In this document: piece by piece, positions 29,437 through 38,712 of the stretch
Position numbering within the stretch: position 1 is the first letter of the stretch
Layout of the letters: the number at the start of each line of letters is the position of its first letter
NCBI RefSeq assembly: GCF_036178845.1
Contig: NZ_CP108070.1
Location: 11,594,001-11,658,000 of the forward strand
DNA: 64,000 nucleotides
Direction of reading: 5' to 3'
Source: Streptomyces sp. NBC_00271
GTDB taxonomy: Bacteria > Actinomycetota > Actinomycetes > Streptomycetales > Streptomycetaceae
The notes under the pieces: generated by a model
The model's input: only the letters and a program-made list of their open reading frames with translations
What the model was told of the DNA's origin: nothing
Databases searched by the model: none
Program-made: the position numbers and the translations under genes

Positions 29437-30267
29437 GTGGACATCGACGTACTGGGCGCACTGGCGGTGCGGGAGAACGGGGTGTCCATCACCCCGACCG
29501 CGCCGAAACCGCGGCAGGTCCTGGCTCTGCTGGCGCTCCACGCCGACCAGGTGGTGCCGGTCGCGGCCCTCACCGAGGAGCTGTGGGGCGCGGCCCCGCC
29601 GCGCAGCGCCCGCACCACGCTGCAGACGTACGTGCTGCAGCTGCGCGAGCTCCTCGCGCAGGCGCTGGGGGACGACCGGGCCGCCGCCAAGGACGTCCTG
29701 ATGACCCTGCCGGGCGGCTATCTGCTCGCCTCCGGCGGCGGCAGCAGTGACGTGCGCGCCTTCGAGCGGCTCGCGGGGGAGGGCTACCGGGCCATGGACC
29801 AGGGCGCCTTCGCCGAGGCGGCCCGCACCCTGGGCCGGGCGCTGGCGCTGTGGACGGGGACCGCGTTCGCCGACGTCCAGAGGGGGGCGCAGCTGGCGAT
29901 GGAGGCCCGGCGGCTGGAGGAGAGCCGGCTGTGCGCGCTGGACCAGCGCATCGAGGCCGATCTGCGGCTGGGCCGCCACCGCGAACTGCTGCCCGAACTG
30001 ACCGTGCTGACCAGCCGTTACCGCACCCACGAGAATCTGCACGCGCAGTTCATGCTGGCCCTGCACCGCTCGGGGCGGCGCAGCGAGTCGCTCAGCGTCT
30101 ACCACCAGCTGCGCGCCACCCTCGATGCGGACCTGGGCCTGGAGCCCTCGCCGCGGCTGCGGCGGCTGCAGCACTCCATCCAGACCGCGGCGCCGGAGGC
30201 GGCACCGGCGCCCGCCCCCGCCGACGGCGCGGGCCCGCCCGCACCCGCACCCGCGCGGGTGCGCTGA
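29437..30267 (+). CDS. SARP-family pathway activator (paralogue)
   Basis: The 276-residue SARP has the winged-helix domain (IDVLGALAVRENGVSITPTA) and the BTAD domain (ARRLEESRLCALDQRIEADL). It is very similar along its length to the SARP at 11813, and its start region AGGGGAGACGGCGTGGACA is shared base for base. GTG 29437 is therefore preferred over the ATG at 29404. The two genes share a dyad promoter but this one lacks the minisatellite leader. It precedes the tandem-ACP, KS-like and PPTase genes, its likely targets. Confidence 0.93.
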   Translation: MDIDVLGALAVRENGVSITPTAPKPRQVLALLALHADQVVPVAALTEELWGAAPPRSARTTLQTYVLQLRELLAQALGDDRAAAKDVLMTLPGGYLLASGGGSSDVRAFERLAGEGYRAMDQGAFAEAARTLGRALALWTGTAFADVQRGAQLAMEARRLEESRLCALDQRIEADLRLGRHRELLPELTVLTSRYRTHENLHAQFMLALHRSGRRSESLSVYHQLRATLDADLGLEPSPRLRRLQHSIQTAAPEAAPAPAPADGAGPPAPAPARVR

Positions 30268-30460
30268 CACGCCGCGGACCCGCGCAGGGCGGCCTTCGCA
30301 GGGCGGCTCATTCTTTGGGCGGAGGGCCGCGGCGGCGGCTGGTTCCCGGGAGCCAGTCACCGCCGGCGCAGATCACCACGGCCGGGGATGTGGCGGGGTG
30401 CCGGCGGCGCCCACAATGCCACAACGGCCACCCGGGATACGACCCTTGGAGACGCCCACC

Positions 30461-31300
30461 ATGACATCCGTCCCTCAGCCGCCCGCGGCCTCGCCGACGC
30501 CCGTGGCCGACGTGCTCGCCGAGCTCACCGCGGTGCTGGCGGGCATGATGCGCATCGAGCCGCAGACGCTCGACGCGCAGGAGCCCTTCCGGCTGCTGGG
30601 CCTGGACTCGATGCTGTCGGTCGAGTTCGTCGCGGCGCTCAACGCCCGCTACGGCACCCGGATCGCGGCCACCGCACTGTATGAGCACCCGACGCCCCAG
30701 GCACTGGCCCGGCACGTCGCGGCCGAACTCGGCACCCCCCGCCCCGCCACACCCACACCCACACCCACACCCACAGACACGGACACGGACACAGCCACAG
30801 TCACGGAGGCAGACGTGGCCACGGCCACGGCCACGGCCGTGGATACGGATGTGGCTGAGGTGGCTGTGGAGGCGGTCACCGACACGCTGCGGGAGCAGCT
30901 CGCCGGGATCCTGCACTGCGGGCCGGGGGACATCGACGTGAGCGCGCCGTTCGCGGCGCTGGGGCTGGACTCGATCCTGGCCGCGGAGTTCCTGGCCGGC
31001 ATCAACCGCACCTACGGGCTCAGCGAGCAGGCCGACCTGCTCTACGACCAGCCCGACCTCGGGGCCATGGCGGCGTACGTCAGCGCGCGGGCAGCGCACC
31101 ACACGCCCGCGCCGGGCCGCTTCGGCGCGGCTTTTGCCGTCCCGGCCGGGCAGGCGGGGCCCTCCCCGGCGGGCCCGGCGCCGGGCGGCGCCCAGGTTCC
31201 GCCGGCGGGGGTCGATCTGGACGCGCTGCTCGACGCGGTACGTGACGAGGTGCTCAGCATCGACGAGGCGGCCGCCCTGCTGGCGGCCCGCTCCGCCTGA
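30461..31300 (+). CDS. tandem acyl carrier protein
   Basis: The 279-residue protein has two carrier domains: residues about 12-85 with the phosphopantetheine Ser in LLGLDSMLSVEFVAAL, and about 140-215 with ALGLDSILAAEFLAGI. A linker of Thr-Pro and Thr-Asp/Ala-Thr repeats joins them. The C-terminal tail VDLDALLDAVRDEVLSIDEA followed by AALLAARS looks like the post-ACP segment found before KS domains in trans-AT polyketide synthases. It stands 30 bp before the KS-like gene, so both may derive from one split module. Both serines are intact, making it a plausible substrate for the PPTases encoded nearby. GGAG lies 9 bp before ATG 30461. Confidence 0.85.
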   Translation: MTSVPQPPAASPTPVADVLAELTAVLAGMMRIEPQTLDAQEPFRLLGLDSMLSVEFVAALNARYGTRIAATALYEHPTPQALARHVAAELGTPRPATPTPTPTPTDTDTDTATVTEADVATATATAVDTDVAEVAVEAVTDTLREQLAGILHCGPGDIDVSAPFAALGLDSILAAEFLAGINRTYGLSEQADLLYDQPDLGAMAAYVSARAAHHTPAPGRFGAAFAVPAGQAGPSPAGPAPGGAQVPPAGVDLDALLDAVRDEVLSIDEAAALLAARSA

Positions 31301-31330
31301 CGGACCGTCCCAGACGAAGGGCGCACGAGG

Positions 31331-33364
31331 ATGGACACCCGGGAGATCCTGACGCGGTTCAAGGGCGGCACCCTGCGGCGTGAGCACGCCGTGGCCCTGC
31401 TGGCCGGCACGTCGCCGGCCGTGGCCCCGCCGGTCGTGGCCCTGCCGGTCGTGGCCCTGCCGGTGGCGGCGGACCGTGAGCCGCCGCCCGTCCCCGTCCC
31501 CGGCCCTGTTCCCGGTACCGGTGTTGGTGTCGGCGACGGGGCCGGTGTGCCGTGTGCGGTCGTGGGGATCCAGGGCCGTTTCCCGCAGGCGGGGGATCTG
31601 GAGGCGTTCTGGCGCAACGGGCTGCAGGGGCGGATCGCCGAGGCCGCGCTCCCGGGCGGGCGCCGGTCGGCGTGTGCGGGCTGGCGGGGGCATTTCCTGG
31701 ACGGTGTGGAGGAGTTCGACCCGGACCTGTTCGGGCTCGGTGCCCGGGAGGCGGCGGGGCTGGACCTGCAAGAGCGGCTGCTGGCGCAGAGCGCGTGGCA
31801 GACGCTGGAGAGCGCCGGATACGCCGGAGCGCGTCTGGAGCGGCTCACCGCTCCCGACGGCACGGCGCGCAGCGTGGGGGTGTATGCCGCGCTCGGCCCG
31901 GCCGGCGGTGCGCTGCCGCCCGCCGGGCACCGGCACACCGCCCCTCCGGCTTCCCGGCCCGGGCCGGCCGCGCGGCTGTCGCGGCTGCTCGACCTGCGCG
32001 GGCCCAGTCTGAGCGTGGACAGCGGTGACTCCTCCTTCCTGACCGCGCTGCACCTCGCGCTCGGTGCGCTGCGCGCGGGCGAGTGCGCCGCGGCGCTGGT
32101 CGGCGCGGTCGAGCTGCGCCTGCATCCGGCGTGCCAGCGGCCCGGCGCCGGTGAGGGGGTGGCGGCCGTGCTGCTCAAGCCGCTGGCCGCGGCCCGTGCC
32201 GACGGCGACCGCGTGCACGCCGTGATCCGCTCCAGCGCGGTCGGCCACCCGGGCCGCGCCGCCCCCGGCCCGCAGCACGGCCGGCTGGTCGGCCGGGCGC
32301 TGGCCGCGGCCGGCCTGCGGCCCCCGGACACGGGCCCGCAGGCTCCGGAGTCCGGCCCGCAAGGCCCGGACTCCGGCGCGCAGTCGGAGGTGCCGGACGC
32401 CGGCCTGGAGGCTGTGGGGGTCGCTCTGGAGGAGAGTTCCCGGACGGTGGCGGCGCTGGTGGGTGATGCCGGGGCGGTGACCGGGGCGGCGGCCCTGGTC
32501 CGCGCCGTGGGGCAGCTGCGCCATGCCGTGCTGCTGGCCGGCCCGGACCGCCCCGCGCCCGCCGCCTGGGAGCCGGCCCGCCGCGACGACGGCACCGTGC
32601 TGCCCCGCAGGGCGCTGGTCAGCGTGCCGGGACCCGCAGCCCCCGCAGCCCCCGCAGTTCCCGTAGACCCCACGGACGCCGTAGACGCCGCAGGCCCCGC
32701 AGACGCAGGGGATGCGGCAGACGCTGCGGACGGCGTGGAGGGCGTCGAGGGCACGGACGGTGTGGATGTGGGTGTGGTGCTGGTCGTGGAGGAGGCGCCC
32801 GCCGTCCCCCGCGCCCCGGCCCGCACGGGCCCGCCGCCGGGCACGCGTCCCGCAGAACTGGTGCTGCTGTCCGCCGCGACGCCCGCGCACCTGGCGGCCA
32901 CCGCCGGCCGGCTCGCGGCCCGCCTGTCCGACGGCGGCGGCCGGGACGGCGCCCCGGCGGCCCCGGATCTCGCCGCACTCGCGCACGAACTGCGCCTGGG
33001 GCGGGCGGTGTTGCGCTGCCGTCTGGCGGTGACCGTCCGCACGGTCGCCGAACTGACCGACGCGCTGGCCGGCTTCGCCGCGCACCCCGGCCCGGGCACG
33101 GGCCCGGCGGGCGTGCGCAGCGCCGACCTGCGCGGCGCCGCGGGCCCGCCGCTGATCGAGGGACTCGAGGAGACCCGCGCCTATGTGGCCGCCCTGTGGC
33201 AGGGCGGCCGCCTGGAGCAGCTGACACGGCTGTGGCTGGCCGGGGCCGACGTCTGCGCCGTACTGCCCGCGCATCCCGGCCCGGCCGCCGTCGAGCTGCC
33301 CGCCACCGTGCTGCGGCCCCGCCCGCTGGAGCCCGGCCCCGGCACGGACGGAGCACCGCAGTGA
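31331..33364 (+). CDS. ketosynthase-like protein without catalytic residues (trans-AT type)
   Basis: The 677-residue protein opens with DTREILTRFKGGTLRREHAV, a linker typical ahead of KS domains in trans-AT PKSs. Residues about 75-430 have KS character (VVGIQGRFPQAGDLEAFWRN; LDLQERLLAQSAWQTLESAG). The nucleophile motif expected as DTACSSS reads DSGDSSF, so Cys is Asp. The HGTGT and NxGH regions are unrecognisable (VGVALEESSRT; GDAGAVTGAA). The last 200 residues match the KS-downstream linker (ELVLLSAATPAHLAATAGRL; YVAALWQGGRLEQL). It overlaps the PPTase gene by 4 bp. It may serve as a scaffold or docking partner for the tandem ACP. Confidence 0.75.
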   Translation: MDTREILTRFKGGTLRREHAVALLAGTSPAVAPPVVALPVVALPVAADREPPPVPVPGPVPGTGVGVGDGAGVPCAVVGIQGRFPQAGDLEAFWRNGLQGRIAEAALPGGRRSACAGWRGHFLDGVEEFDPDLFGLGAREAAGLDLQERLLAQSAWQTLESAGYAGARLERLTAPDGTARSVGVYAALGPAGGALPPAGHRHTAPPASRPGPAARLSRLLDLRGPSLSVDSGDSSFLTALHLALGALRAGECAAALVGAVELRLHPACQRPGAGEGVAAVLLKPLAAARADGDRVHAVIRSSAVGHPGRAAPGPQHGRLVGRALAAAGLRPPDTGPQAPESGPQGPDSGAQSEVPDAGLEAVGVALEESSRTVAALVGDAGAVTGAAALVRAVGQLRHAVLLAGPDRPAPAAWEPARRDDGTVLPRRALVSVPGPAAPAAPAVPVDPTDAVDAAGPADAGDAADAADGVEGVEGTDGVDVGVVLVVEEAPAVPRAPARTGPPPGTRPAELVLLSAATPAHLAATAGRLAARLSDGGGRDGAPAAPDLAALAHELRLGRAVLRCRLAVTVRTVAELTDALAGFAAHPGPGTGPAGVRSADLRGAAGPPLIEGLEETRAYVAALWQGGRLEQLTRLWLAGADVCAVLPAHPGPAAVELPATVLRPRPLEPGPGTDGAPQ

Positions 33365-34248
33365 CCCCCCGCCCCGCACCCCCGGCCACCCCCGCCCCCG
33401 AACCTGCCCCCGGACCCGGGGCCGTCCCCGCTCCTGGTGCGGGGGGCGGGGAGCCGGTCAAGCTGTGGCTGTGTCCCAACGACGGCCTGCCGCCCGAGGT
33501 CGCGCTCCTGCTCGCCACGCACTGGCTGGACGCGCAGGAGCAGAAGACCGCGAGCCGCTTCCTGTTCGAACGCGACCGGCGCCAGTACCTCCTGGCCCAC
33601 ACCCTGGTGCGGCGCGCGCTGGCGCTGGAGGCGGGCCTGGCCGAGGCGGAGCTGGTCATCTGGCGTTCCGCGCGGGGACGGCCCTTCTTGCGGCCCGCCG
33701 CCGCGGGAGGGCCGCGCGGCGGCTCCCAGCTGGACTTCAACCTCTCCCACGCGGGCGGCTACAGCCTGCTGGGCATCGTGCGCCGGCACCGTATCGGCGT
33801 GGACGTGGAACGGCTGGAGGACCGGGACGAGCGGGCCATCACCACCATCGTGCGCACCTTCGCCGCCCCGGAGCGGGAATGGGTCGCGCGCGCCGCCGCC
33901 GGCCCGGCCCGCGACCGGCGCGCGCTGCGCGTGTGGACCCTCAAGGAGGCCTACTCCAAGGCCCGCGGCCTGGGACTCGGGCTGCCCTTCGACGCGTTCG
34001 CCTTCACGCTGGACGACGAACGCGGCGTACGCGCCTTCACCCCGCCGGCCGACGACACGGCCCGCCCGTGGCGGTTCGTCGAACTGGAGCCGGTGCCCGA
34101 CGTGCTGGTCGCCGTCGCCGTCCCCGCCGACGAGGCCCAGGACCCGGTCCTGCACCTCGGCTACGGCTTCCCCTGGAGCCGCGCGGCACTGCGCAGCTTC
34201 CCGCTGCCCCGCCCGGTGGGCGGACACCCCTCAGCACTCCCCGCATAA
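33361..34248 (+). CDS. Sfp-type 4'-phosphopantetheinyl transferase
   Basis: After a 35-residue Pro/Ala leader, the 295-residue protein is a classical Sfp/Gsp-type PPTase. It shows SQLDFNLSHAGGYSLLGIV, the metal site RIGVDVERLEDRD and RALRVWTLKEAYSKARG. It converts apo carrier proteins to the holo form with CoA as donor. GTG 33361 overlaps the stop of the KS-like gene. It is a more canonical enzyme than the repeat-extended PPTase at 16306; two such genes in one locus suggest separate carrier targets or redundancy. Confidence 0.92.
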   Translation: MTPRPAPPATPAPEPAPGPGAVPAPGAGGGEPVKLWLCPNDGLPPEVALLLATHWLDAQEQKTASRFLFERDRRQYLLAHTLVRRALALEAGLAEAELVIWRSARGRPFLRPAAAGGPRGGSQLDFNLSHAGGYSLLGIVRRHRIGVDVERLEDRDERAITTIVRTFAAPEREWVARAAAGPARDRRALRVWTLKEAYSKARGLGLGLPFDAFAFTLDDERGVRAFTPPADDTARPWRFVELEPVPDVLVAVAVPADEAQDPVLHLGYGFPWSRAALRSFPLPRPVGGHPSALPA

Positions 34249-34389
34249 GACGAGAAGGCAGAGGAGTGGGAGATAACGGTCGAAGGCCACGGCGTACGAG
34301 CTGCGGAAGACCCCTGCCGGTGCTGTAGCCGGCCGCGGGACGGACGTTTTCCTGCGGGAACGGAGCAAGTCAGGGCTGACGGAGATGAT

Positions 34390-34659
34390 TTGTCGATCTT
34401 GTCATGTAATGGCCGCCATCATCTGTCCAACCAAAGTGATCGTGGCGACGGTGACTGGCAGAATCACAAGGACAAGGACAAGAAGCGTGGTGGCAAGACG
34501 GTCAAGGTGACCAAGAAGGAAACCATCAAAGAGGTGGAAGTCCGCCCGGATGGGACCCGCATCTTCAGGCAGACCACGAAGGAGACCACGAAGGAGACAA
34601 AGAAGGGCTTCCACAAGTCCGACAACGAGCTCCACGGTCCGGTCAACGGCCGTCAGTAA
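34390..34659 (+). CDS. small lysine-rich hypothetical protein
   Basis: An 89-codon frame encodes a basic, repetitive protein (KDKDKKRGGKTVKVTKKETI; RQTTKETTKETKKGFHKSDN). The segment is lower in GC than its surroundings and uses AAG and ACC/ACG heavily. The start is unclear: only TTG (34390 or 34399) is available in frame and no strong ribosome binding site is visible. No known domain. Confidence 0.4.
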   Translation: MSILSCNGRHHLSNQSDRGDGDWQNHKDKDKKRGGKTVKVTKKETIKEVEVRPDGTRIFRQTTKETTKETKKGFHKSDNELHGPVNGRQ

Positions 34660-34761
34660 CGGCCGGTTGCCGCAGCCGGTAACGGCTGAATCCGGGCCGC
34701 CGGTCACAGACCGTCGGCCCGGAGTGCTGTGTGCCGGGCAAACAGGAACCCGCTGGCCCCC

Positions 34762-34953
34762 GGATCCGCCGACATCCTCACCTACGCCCAGGCCTGGCAC
34801 TGGACCGACCCGCGCAAGTCCGTCCCGGAAGCCGTCCGGGTGCTGCGCCCCGGCGGCGCACTCGCCCTCTGGTGGAACGACTCGGACAGCACGGTCCCCT
34901 GGATAGCCGGCCGGGACGCCCACCTGCGCCGCCTCTTCGGTGCCGGCACCGAA
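34762..34953 (+). pseudogene. SAM-dependent methyltransferase fragment
   Basis: The frame SADILTYAQAWHWTDPRKSV and PEAVRVLRPGGALALWWND corresponds to the middle of class I methyltransferases (motif IV to the post-IV helix with LRPGG). The SAM-binding N-terminus is missing and the frame runs into unrelated sequence after LRRLFGAG. It is a relic just before the AMP-ligase-like gene. Confidence 0.65.
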
Positions 34954-35095
34954 AAGCCCGACCCGATGGCCCGGGTCCGTGGCCTGCCGGCGCGCCCGTC
35001 TCCAGCGGGTTTCGAAGGGGTCTCGAGCCCGGGCGCCGACCGTGGGGCATCCGGACATCCGCTGTTCGTGCCGTCTGCCGCCGGGAGGTCGTGCC

Positions 35096-36703
35096 GTGCC
35101 CATCCTCAGGTATCTGGAGAGCCCGCTGGACGACCTGCTGCGGCGGGCCGCGGCCCGTGACGCAAACGCCCCGGCCGTCACCGTGGCAGGGGCAGGGGTG
35201 TCGTTCGCGGCCCTGGACCGGGAGGCGGACCGGGTCGCCCACTACGTGCGGCGCGCCGCGGGCCGGGCCGGCGCGGTCGTCGCCGCGGCCACCACCCTCG
35301 ATGCGGTCTTCCCCGCCGTGTACTACGGCACCGTCCGCAGCGGCCACCCGCTCGCCCTGCTCGACCCGCTGATGGGGCCGGCCGCCCTGTACGAGGTGTG
35401 CTCGGCGGCCGGGGCCGAGATCGCCTTCGTACCCGCCGCGCTGGCCGGGCTGCTCGCCGGGCTCGGCGACCGGCTGCCCCTGCTGCACACCGTCGTCCTC
35501 ACGGACACCCCGGCGGACACGGCAGCAGACACACCGGCGGGTGCGGGCCGGGGTGTGCCGCTGGCGCGGGCGCTGGCGTCGGTGCCCGCCGGCGTGCCCG
35601 CACGGACACCGGCGCCGGGCGTGGACGCGGTGGCGTGCCTGCAGTTCGCCCCGGACGGTGCGGGCCGGCTGAACGGGGTGCGGCTGACACACCGCAACCT
35701 CCTCGCGGGCGCCGCCCAGACCGCCCTCGCCCACCGCCTGGGCCCCTCCTCCGTCGTCCTCAACCACCTGCCGCAGTACCACGCCGTGCACCTCAACTCG
35801 GCCGTCCACGCCGGGGCCCGGCAGGTGCTGTGCCCCGGCCCGGATCCCTTCGGGGCGCTGGAAGCAGCCGCGCGGGCCGGGGCCACCCACTTCTACGCCC
35901 CGCCCGCCCGGCTGCACCGCCTCGCCGGCGACCCCCGGCTGGGCGCGGCCGGTGCCCGGACCGGCGCCCGCCGGCTGAGCGCCCTGCACGTCAGCGGCGG
36001 CGCGCTGGAACCCGACCGCGCCCGCCGGCTGCGCGACGCGCTGCGCGTGCCGGTCCTGCAGGGCTACGGCCTCACCGAGGTGTGCACCCTCTCCCACCAC
36101 CAGCCGCCCGGCTCGCGGCCCGGTCTCGGCGCGGTCGGGGTCCCGCTGCCGGGCACCGAGTGCCGGGTCGTCCTGCCGGGCGGCGCTCGGCCCGCGCCGG
36201 TGTGGTCGACCGGCGAAGTGCAGATCCGCGGGCCCCAGCTGAGCCCCACCGCCCCGGCCGGGGCGGTGCCGGACGCGGACGGCTGGCTGTCCACCGGCGA
36301 CACGGGCTATCTCGACGCGGACGGCGGACTGCACCTGGTCGACGCGTCCGGGTCGGTGTTCGCCTGCGACGACGCCCTGGTCGCCCCGGCCGTGGTGGAA
36401 CGGGTCATCGGCCAGGACCCGCGGGTGGCCGACTGCATCGTCGCGGACTGGCCCGACCCGGCACGCGGCGCCCTGGTCTGGGCCGGCGTGGTCCTGCGCG
36501 AGCGGCCCCCCGGCGACGGCCGCGGCCTGCTCGACATCCTCGACTCGGTCGCCGAACAGGCCAACGCCCGGCTCGGCCCCGGCGAGCAGATCCGCCGCCT
36601 GGAGGCCCTCGACGCCGTCCCCCGCCGGCCGGGCGGCCGGCCCGCCCGCCGTGAACTGCGCCGCCGGCTGCACGCCCTGGCCGCCGTGGAGGCCGCCGCC
36701 TGA
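35096..36703 (+). CDS. AMP-ligase-like protein with altered catalytic motifs
   Basis: The 535-residue protein has the acyl-CoA synthetase/adenylation fold: GVSFAALDREADRVAHYVRR early, VLQGYGLTEVCTLSHHQPPG (A5), and WLSTGDTGYLDADGGL (A7). The phosphate-binding loop, normally TSGSTGxPKG, reads APDGAGRLNG, and the C-terminal catalytic Lys motif (SGK) reads GGRPARRELRRR, with Arg in place of Lys. The A8 hinge is also poorly kept. Adenylation activity is doubtful. GTG 35096 is preceded by GGGAGG at 7 bp. It is the last rightward gene before the IS200/IS605 insertion. Confidence 0.75.
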   Translation: MPILRYLESPLDDLLRRAAARDANAPAVTVAGAGVSFAALDREADRVAHYVRRAAGRAGAVVAAATTLDAVFPAVYYGTVRSGHPLALLDPLMGPAALYEVCSAAGAEIAFVPAALAGLLAGLGDRLPLLHTVVLTDTPADTAADTPAGAGRGVPLARALASVPAGVPARTPAPGVDAVACLQFAPDGAGRLNGVRLTHRNLLAGAAQTALAHRLGPSSVVLNHLPQYHAVHLNSAVHAGARQVLCPGPDPFGALEAAARAGATHFYAPPARLHRLAGDPRLGAAGARTGARRLSALHVSGGALEPDRARRLRDALRVPVLQGYGLTEVCTLSHHQPPGSRPGLGAVGVPLPGTECRVVLPGGARPAPVWSTGEVQIRGPQLSPTAPAGAVPDADGWLSTGDTGYLDADGGLHLVDASGSVFACDDALVAPAVVERVIGQDPRVADCIVADWPDPARGALVWAGVVLRERPPGDGRGLLDILDSVAEQANARLGPGEQIRRLEALDAVPRRPGGRPARRELRRRLHALAAVEAAA

Positions 36704-36922
36704 CACCCCCGGGGGCGCGGGAGCCAGAGGGAGTAGCGGACGGATCGTGGCCCGCTGGAGCGCACCGGACACGGCCGCGCCCGCCGCCTACGGTGAGCAG
36801 GGCGGACATCCCAGGACCCGGCAGGACAACCCAGGCCCGACGGGACACCCCGGGAGAGACACAGGGAGGAGACCGCCGTGACTCCACCCACGGCTAAAGC
36901 CGCGGGCTTCCTGCGCCGGCGG

Positions 36923-38131
36923 CTAAGCCTCCGCGCAGAGGACCAGCCCGGCCCTCTTGAGGACGTTGAGCGCGCCGACGTGGTCGGCGTTGCCGATGTG
37001 GCCGCACTTCACGCACTCGAACTTTGCCTGGATGACGCGGTTCTCCTTCGCGGTGTGTCCGCAGTCGGGGCACTCGCGGGAGGTGTTGCGGGCGTTCACC
37101 GGGATCACGCGGCGAGCGGCACTCTCAGCCTTCTGCGCCAGGATTCCCAGGAAGAGGCCCCAACCCGCATCCAGGATGCTGCGGTTGAGCCCGGCCTTGG
37201 CGGCGGCACCGTTGGGGAGGAACGCGCCGTTGTTGTCGGGGTCGGGCTTGGATGCGGGCGTCTTGGTCATGCCCGCTGTGTTCAGCTTCTCGTGGCCGAT
37301 CACGTCGTGTTCCCGGACCAGGGCGAGAGCGGTCTTGTGGTGGTGGTCGAGCCGTTGCCGTCGGATCTTCGCGTGGATCTTCGCAACCTTTCGGGCGGCG
37401 GCACGGTGTTTCTTCGTCCGGCGCCTCGTGCGCCTGGGGAAGGTGTCCAGGTGTCGCTGAGCGGTGGCCAGCTGCTCGCCCATCGAGGCGCAGAAGCGCG
37501 GGTTGTCCTTGTGCACGCCGTTGGAGTTGGTGAAGAAGTGCACCGTGCCCATGTCGATGCCGACGATGCTGCCGGTCACGGGCCAAGGCTCGAGGGGCAC
37601 CTCATCACAGGAGAGCACGACGTACCAGCGGCGGCCTTCCCGTTTCACCGAGATCGTCTTGACCCTGCCTTTGACAGGCCGGTGCTGGTGCACGCGGACG
37701 TGGCCGACGCCTTGCAGCCGCATGCGGGTGACCGGATCGTGCGGGGTGGAGTCCCAGCGGCAGCCGTCCCCGTCCTTCGGGAAGGTCACTGTGTCGAAGT
37801 GCCCGGCGCCTTTGAAGCGCGGGTATCCGGGTGTCTGGCCGGCCTTCACACGCCGGAAGAAGGCTTGGAACGCCTTGTCCAGGCGGCGCAAGGTCGCCTG
37901 CTGAGAGCTGAACGACCAGCGGCCCTGGCGCTCCGGGTCGAACGCCCGGATCTCCTTGAGCTGCGCGGACTGGTCCCCGTACCTGATGCTCGTCTTCGAG
38001 CTGTGCCGGTAGGCGTCCCGGCGTTCTTGCAGCGCTCCGTTGTAGAGCGAGCAGTGATCACGCAGCATCTCGGACAGAGCCTGGGTCTGGCGGGCGGTGG
38101 GCCTCATGAGGAACTTGTAGGCGCGTATCAA
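36923..38131 (-). CDS. tnpB: TnpB RNA-guided nuclease of the IS605 element
   Basis: The 402-residue protein starts at TTG 38131 (LIRAYKFLMRPTARQTQAL), overlapping the tnpA stop by 4 bp. RuvC residues are in SIVGIDMGTVHFF (Asp), DVIGHEKLNTAGM (Glu) and GNADHVGALNVL (Asp); the zinc ribbon is CPDC ... CVKC. It looks intact. The guide RNA would be expected from the 3' end of this gene and the adjoining element end (about 36880-37000). Confidence 0.9.
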   Translation of the reverse strand: MIRAYKFLMRPTARQTQALSEMLRDHCSLYNGALQERRDAYRHSSKTSIRYGDQSAQLKEIRAFDPERQGRWSFSSQQATLRRLDKAFQAFFRRVKAGQTPGYPRFKGAGHFDTVTFPKDGDGCRWDSTPHDPVTRMRLQGVGHVRVHQHRPVKGRVKTISVKREGRRWYVVLSCDEVPLEPWPVTGSIVGIDMGTVHFFTNSNGVHKDNPRFCASMGEQLATAQRHLDTFPRRTRRRTKKHRAAARKVAKIHAKIRRQRLDHHHKTALALVREHDVIGHEKLNTAGMTKTPASKPDPDNNGAFLPNGAAAKAGLNRSILDAGWGLFLGILAQKAESAARRVIPVNARNTSRECPDCGHTAKENRVIQAKFECVKCGHIGNADHVGALNVLKRAGLVLCAEA

Positions 38132-38562
38132 TCTCGCGCCTCCTTGCCCTTCTTCCAGGGGCGTTCCCACTGGGTGTTGATGTACTTCTCCACCGTGGCC
38201 GCCGACACCGCGCCGGCCGAGGCGGCGAAGTACGACGACGACCACAATGTGGGCATCCGCGACTTCAGGTGCGGGAACTCCGCCCGCAGCACGTGGGAGG
38301 TGAAGCCCTTGAACTGGTTCGCCACATACGAGGCCGACGACTTCGGGTCGTGTCTGACGAACAGGTGCACGTGATCGGGCATCACCTCAAGGGCGATGCT
38401 CTCCCACCCGCGCTCATCCGCCTTCTGGCAGATCAGTTCGTCCAGACGTTCCGCGACCCGGCCGCCGAGGACCGGACGGCGGTACTTCGGGCACCACACC
38501 ACATGGAGTCCGAGGTCGTACACGCCGCCGGAAAACCGGCGAACCTTTCCGGTCACCGTCAC
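38128..38562 (-). CDS. tnpA: IS200-type Y1 transposase (TnpA)
   Basis: The 144-residue protein is a Y1 HUH transposase: GLHVVWCPKYRRPVL, the HUH motif in VMPDHVHLFVRHDPK and the catalytic Tyr in VEKYINTQW. It is full length and coupled to tnpB, so this is the one potentially autonomous IS605-type element among the TnpB loci in the window. Confidence 0.93.
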   Translation of the reverse strand: MTVTGKVRRFSGGVYDLGLHVVWCPKYRRPVLGGRVAERLDELICQKADERGWESIALEVMPDHVHLFVRHDPKSSASYVANQFKGFTSHVLRAEFPHLKSRMPTLWSSSYFAASAGAVSAATVEKYINTQWERPWKKGKEARD

Positions 38563-38712
38563 AGGATCACTATATGGGCGCGACAGGTCTAGTGCGGCAG
38601 AGAGGCAGCATCAGGTGAACAGTGCAGATCCGTGCACCGGATTGAGGTCAGAGCAGGGTCGAGAAGCCATTCCCCGCCCCGCTGAAGCGGGGCGTCCCCT
38701 GGCTAGGTCCTG

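Larger units (their letters stand above)
36886..38712 (-). mobile_element. IS200/IS605-family element with tnpA and tnpB
   Basis: The element carries overlapping tnpA and tnpB genes on the minus strand. Its tnpB-side end has the small hairpin GGCTAAAGCC (about 36891-36900), and the tnpA-side end has the hairpin CCCCGC-TGAA-GCGGGG (about 38677-38692). There are no terminal inverted repeats, as expected for the family. The tnpA-side end appears to stop immediately before the ATG of the LuxR gene. Exact ends are inferred. Confidence 0.7.

Noticed and set aside
30308..33379. A 1023-codon minus-strand open frame
   Set aside because: It covers the tandem-ACP and KS-like genes in antisense and has no recognisable domain.
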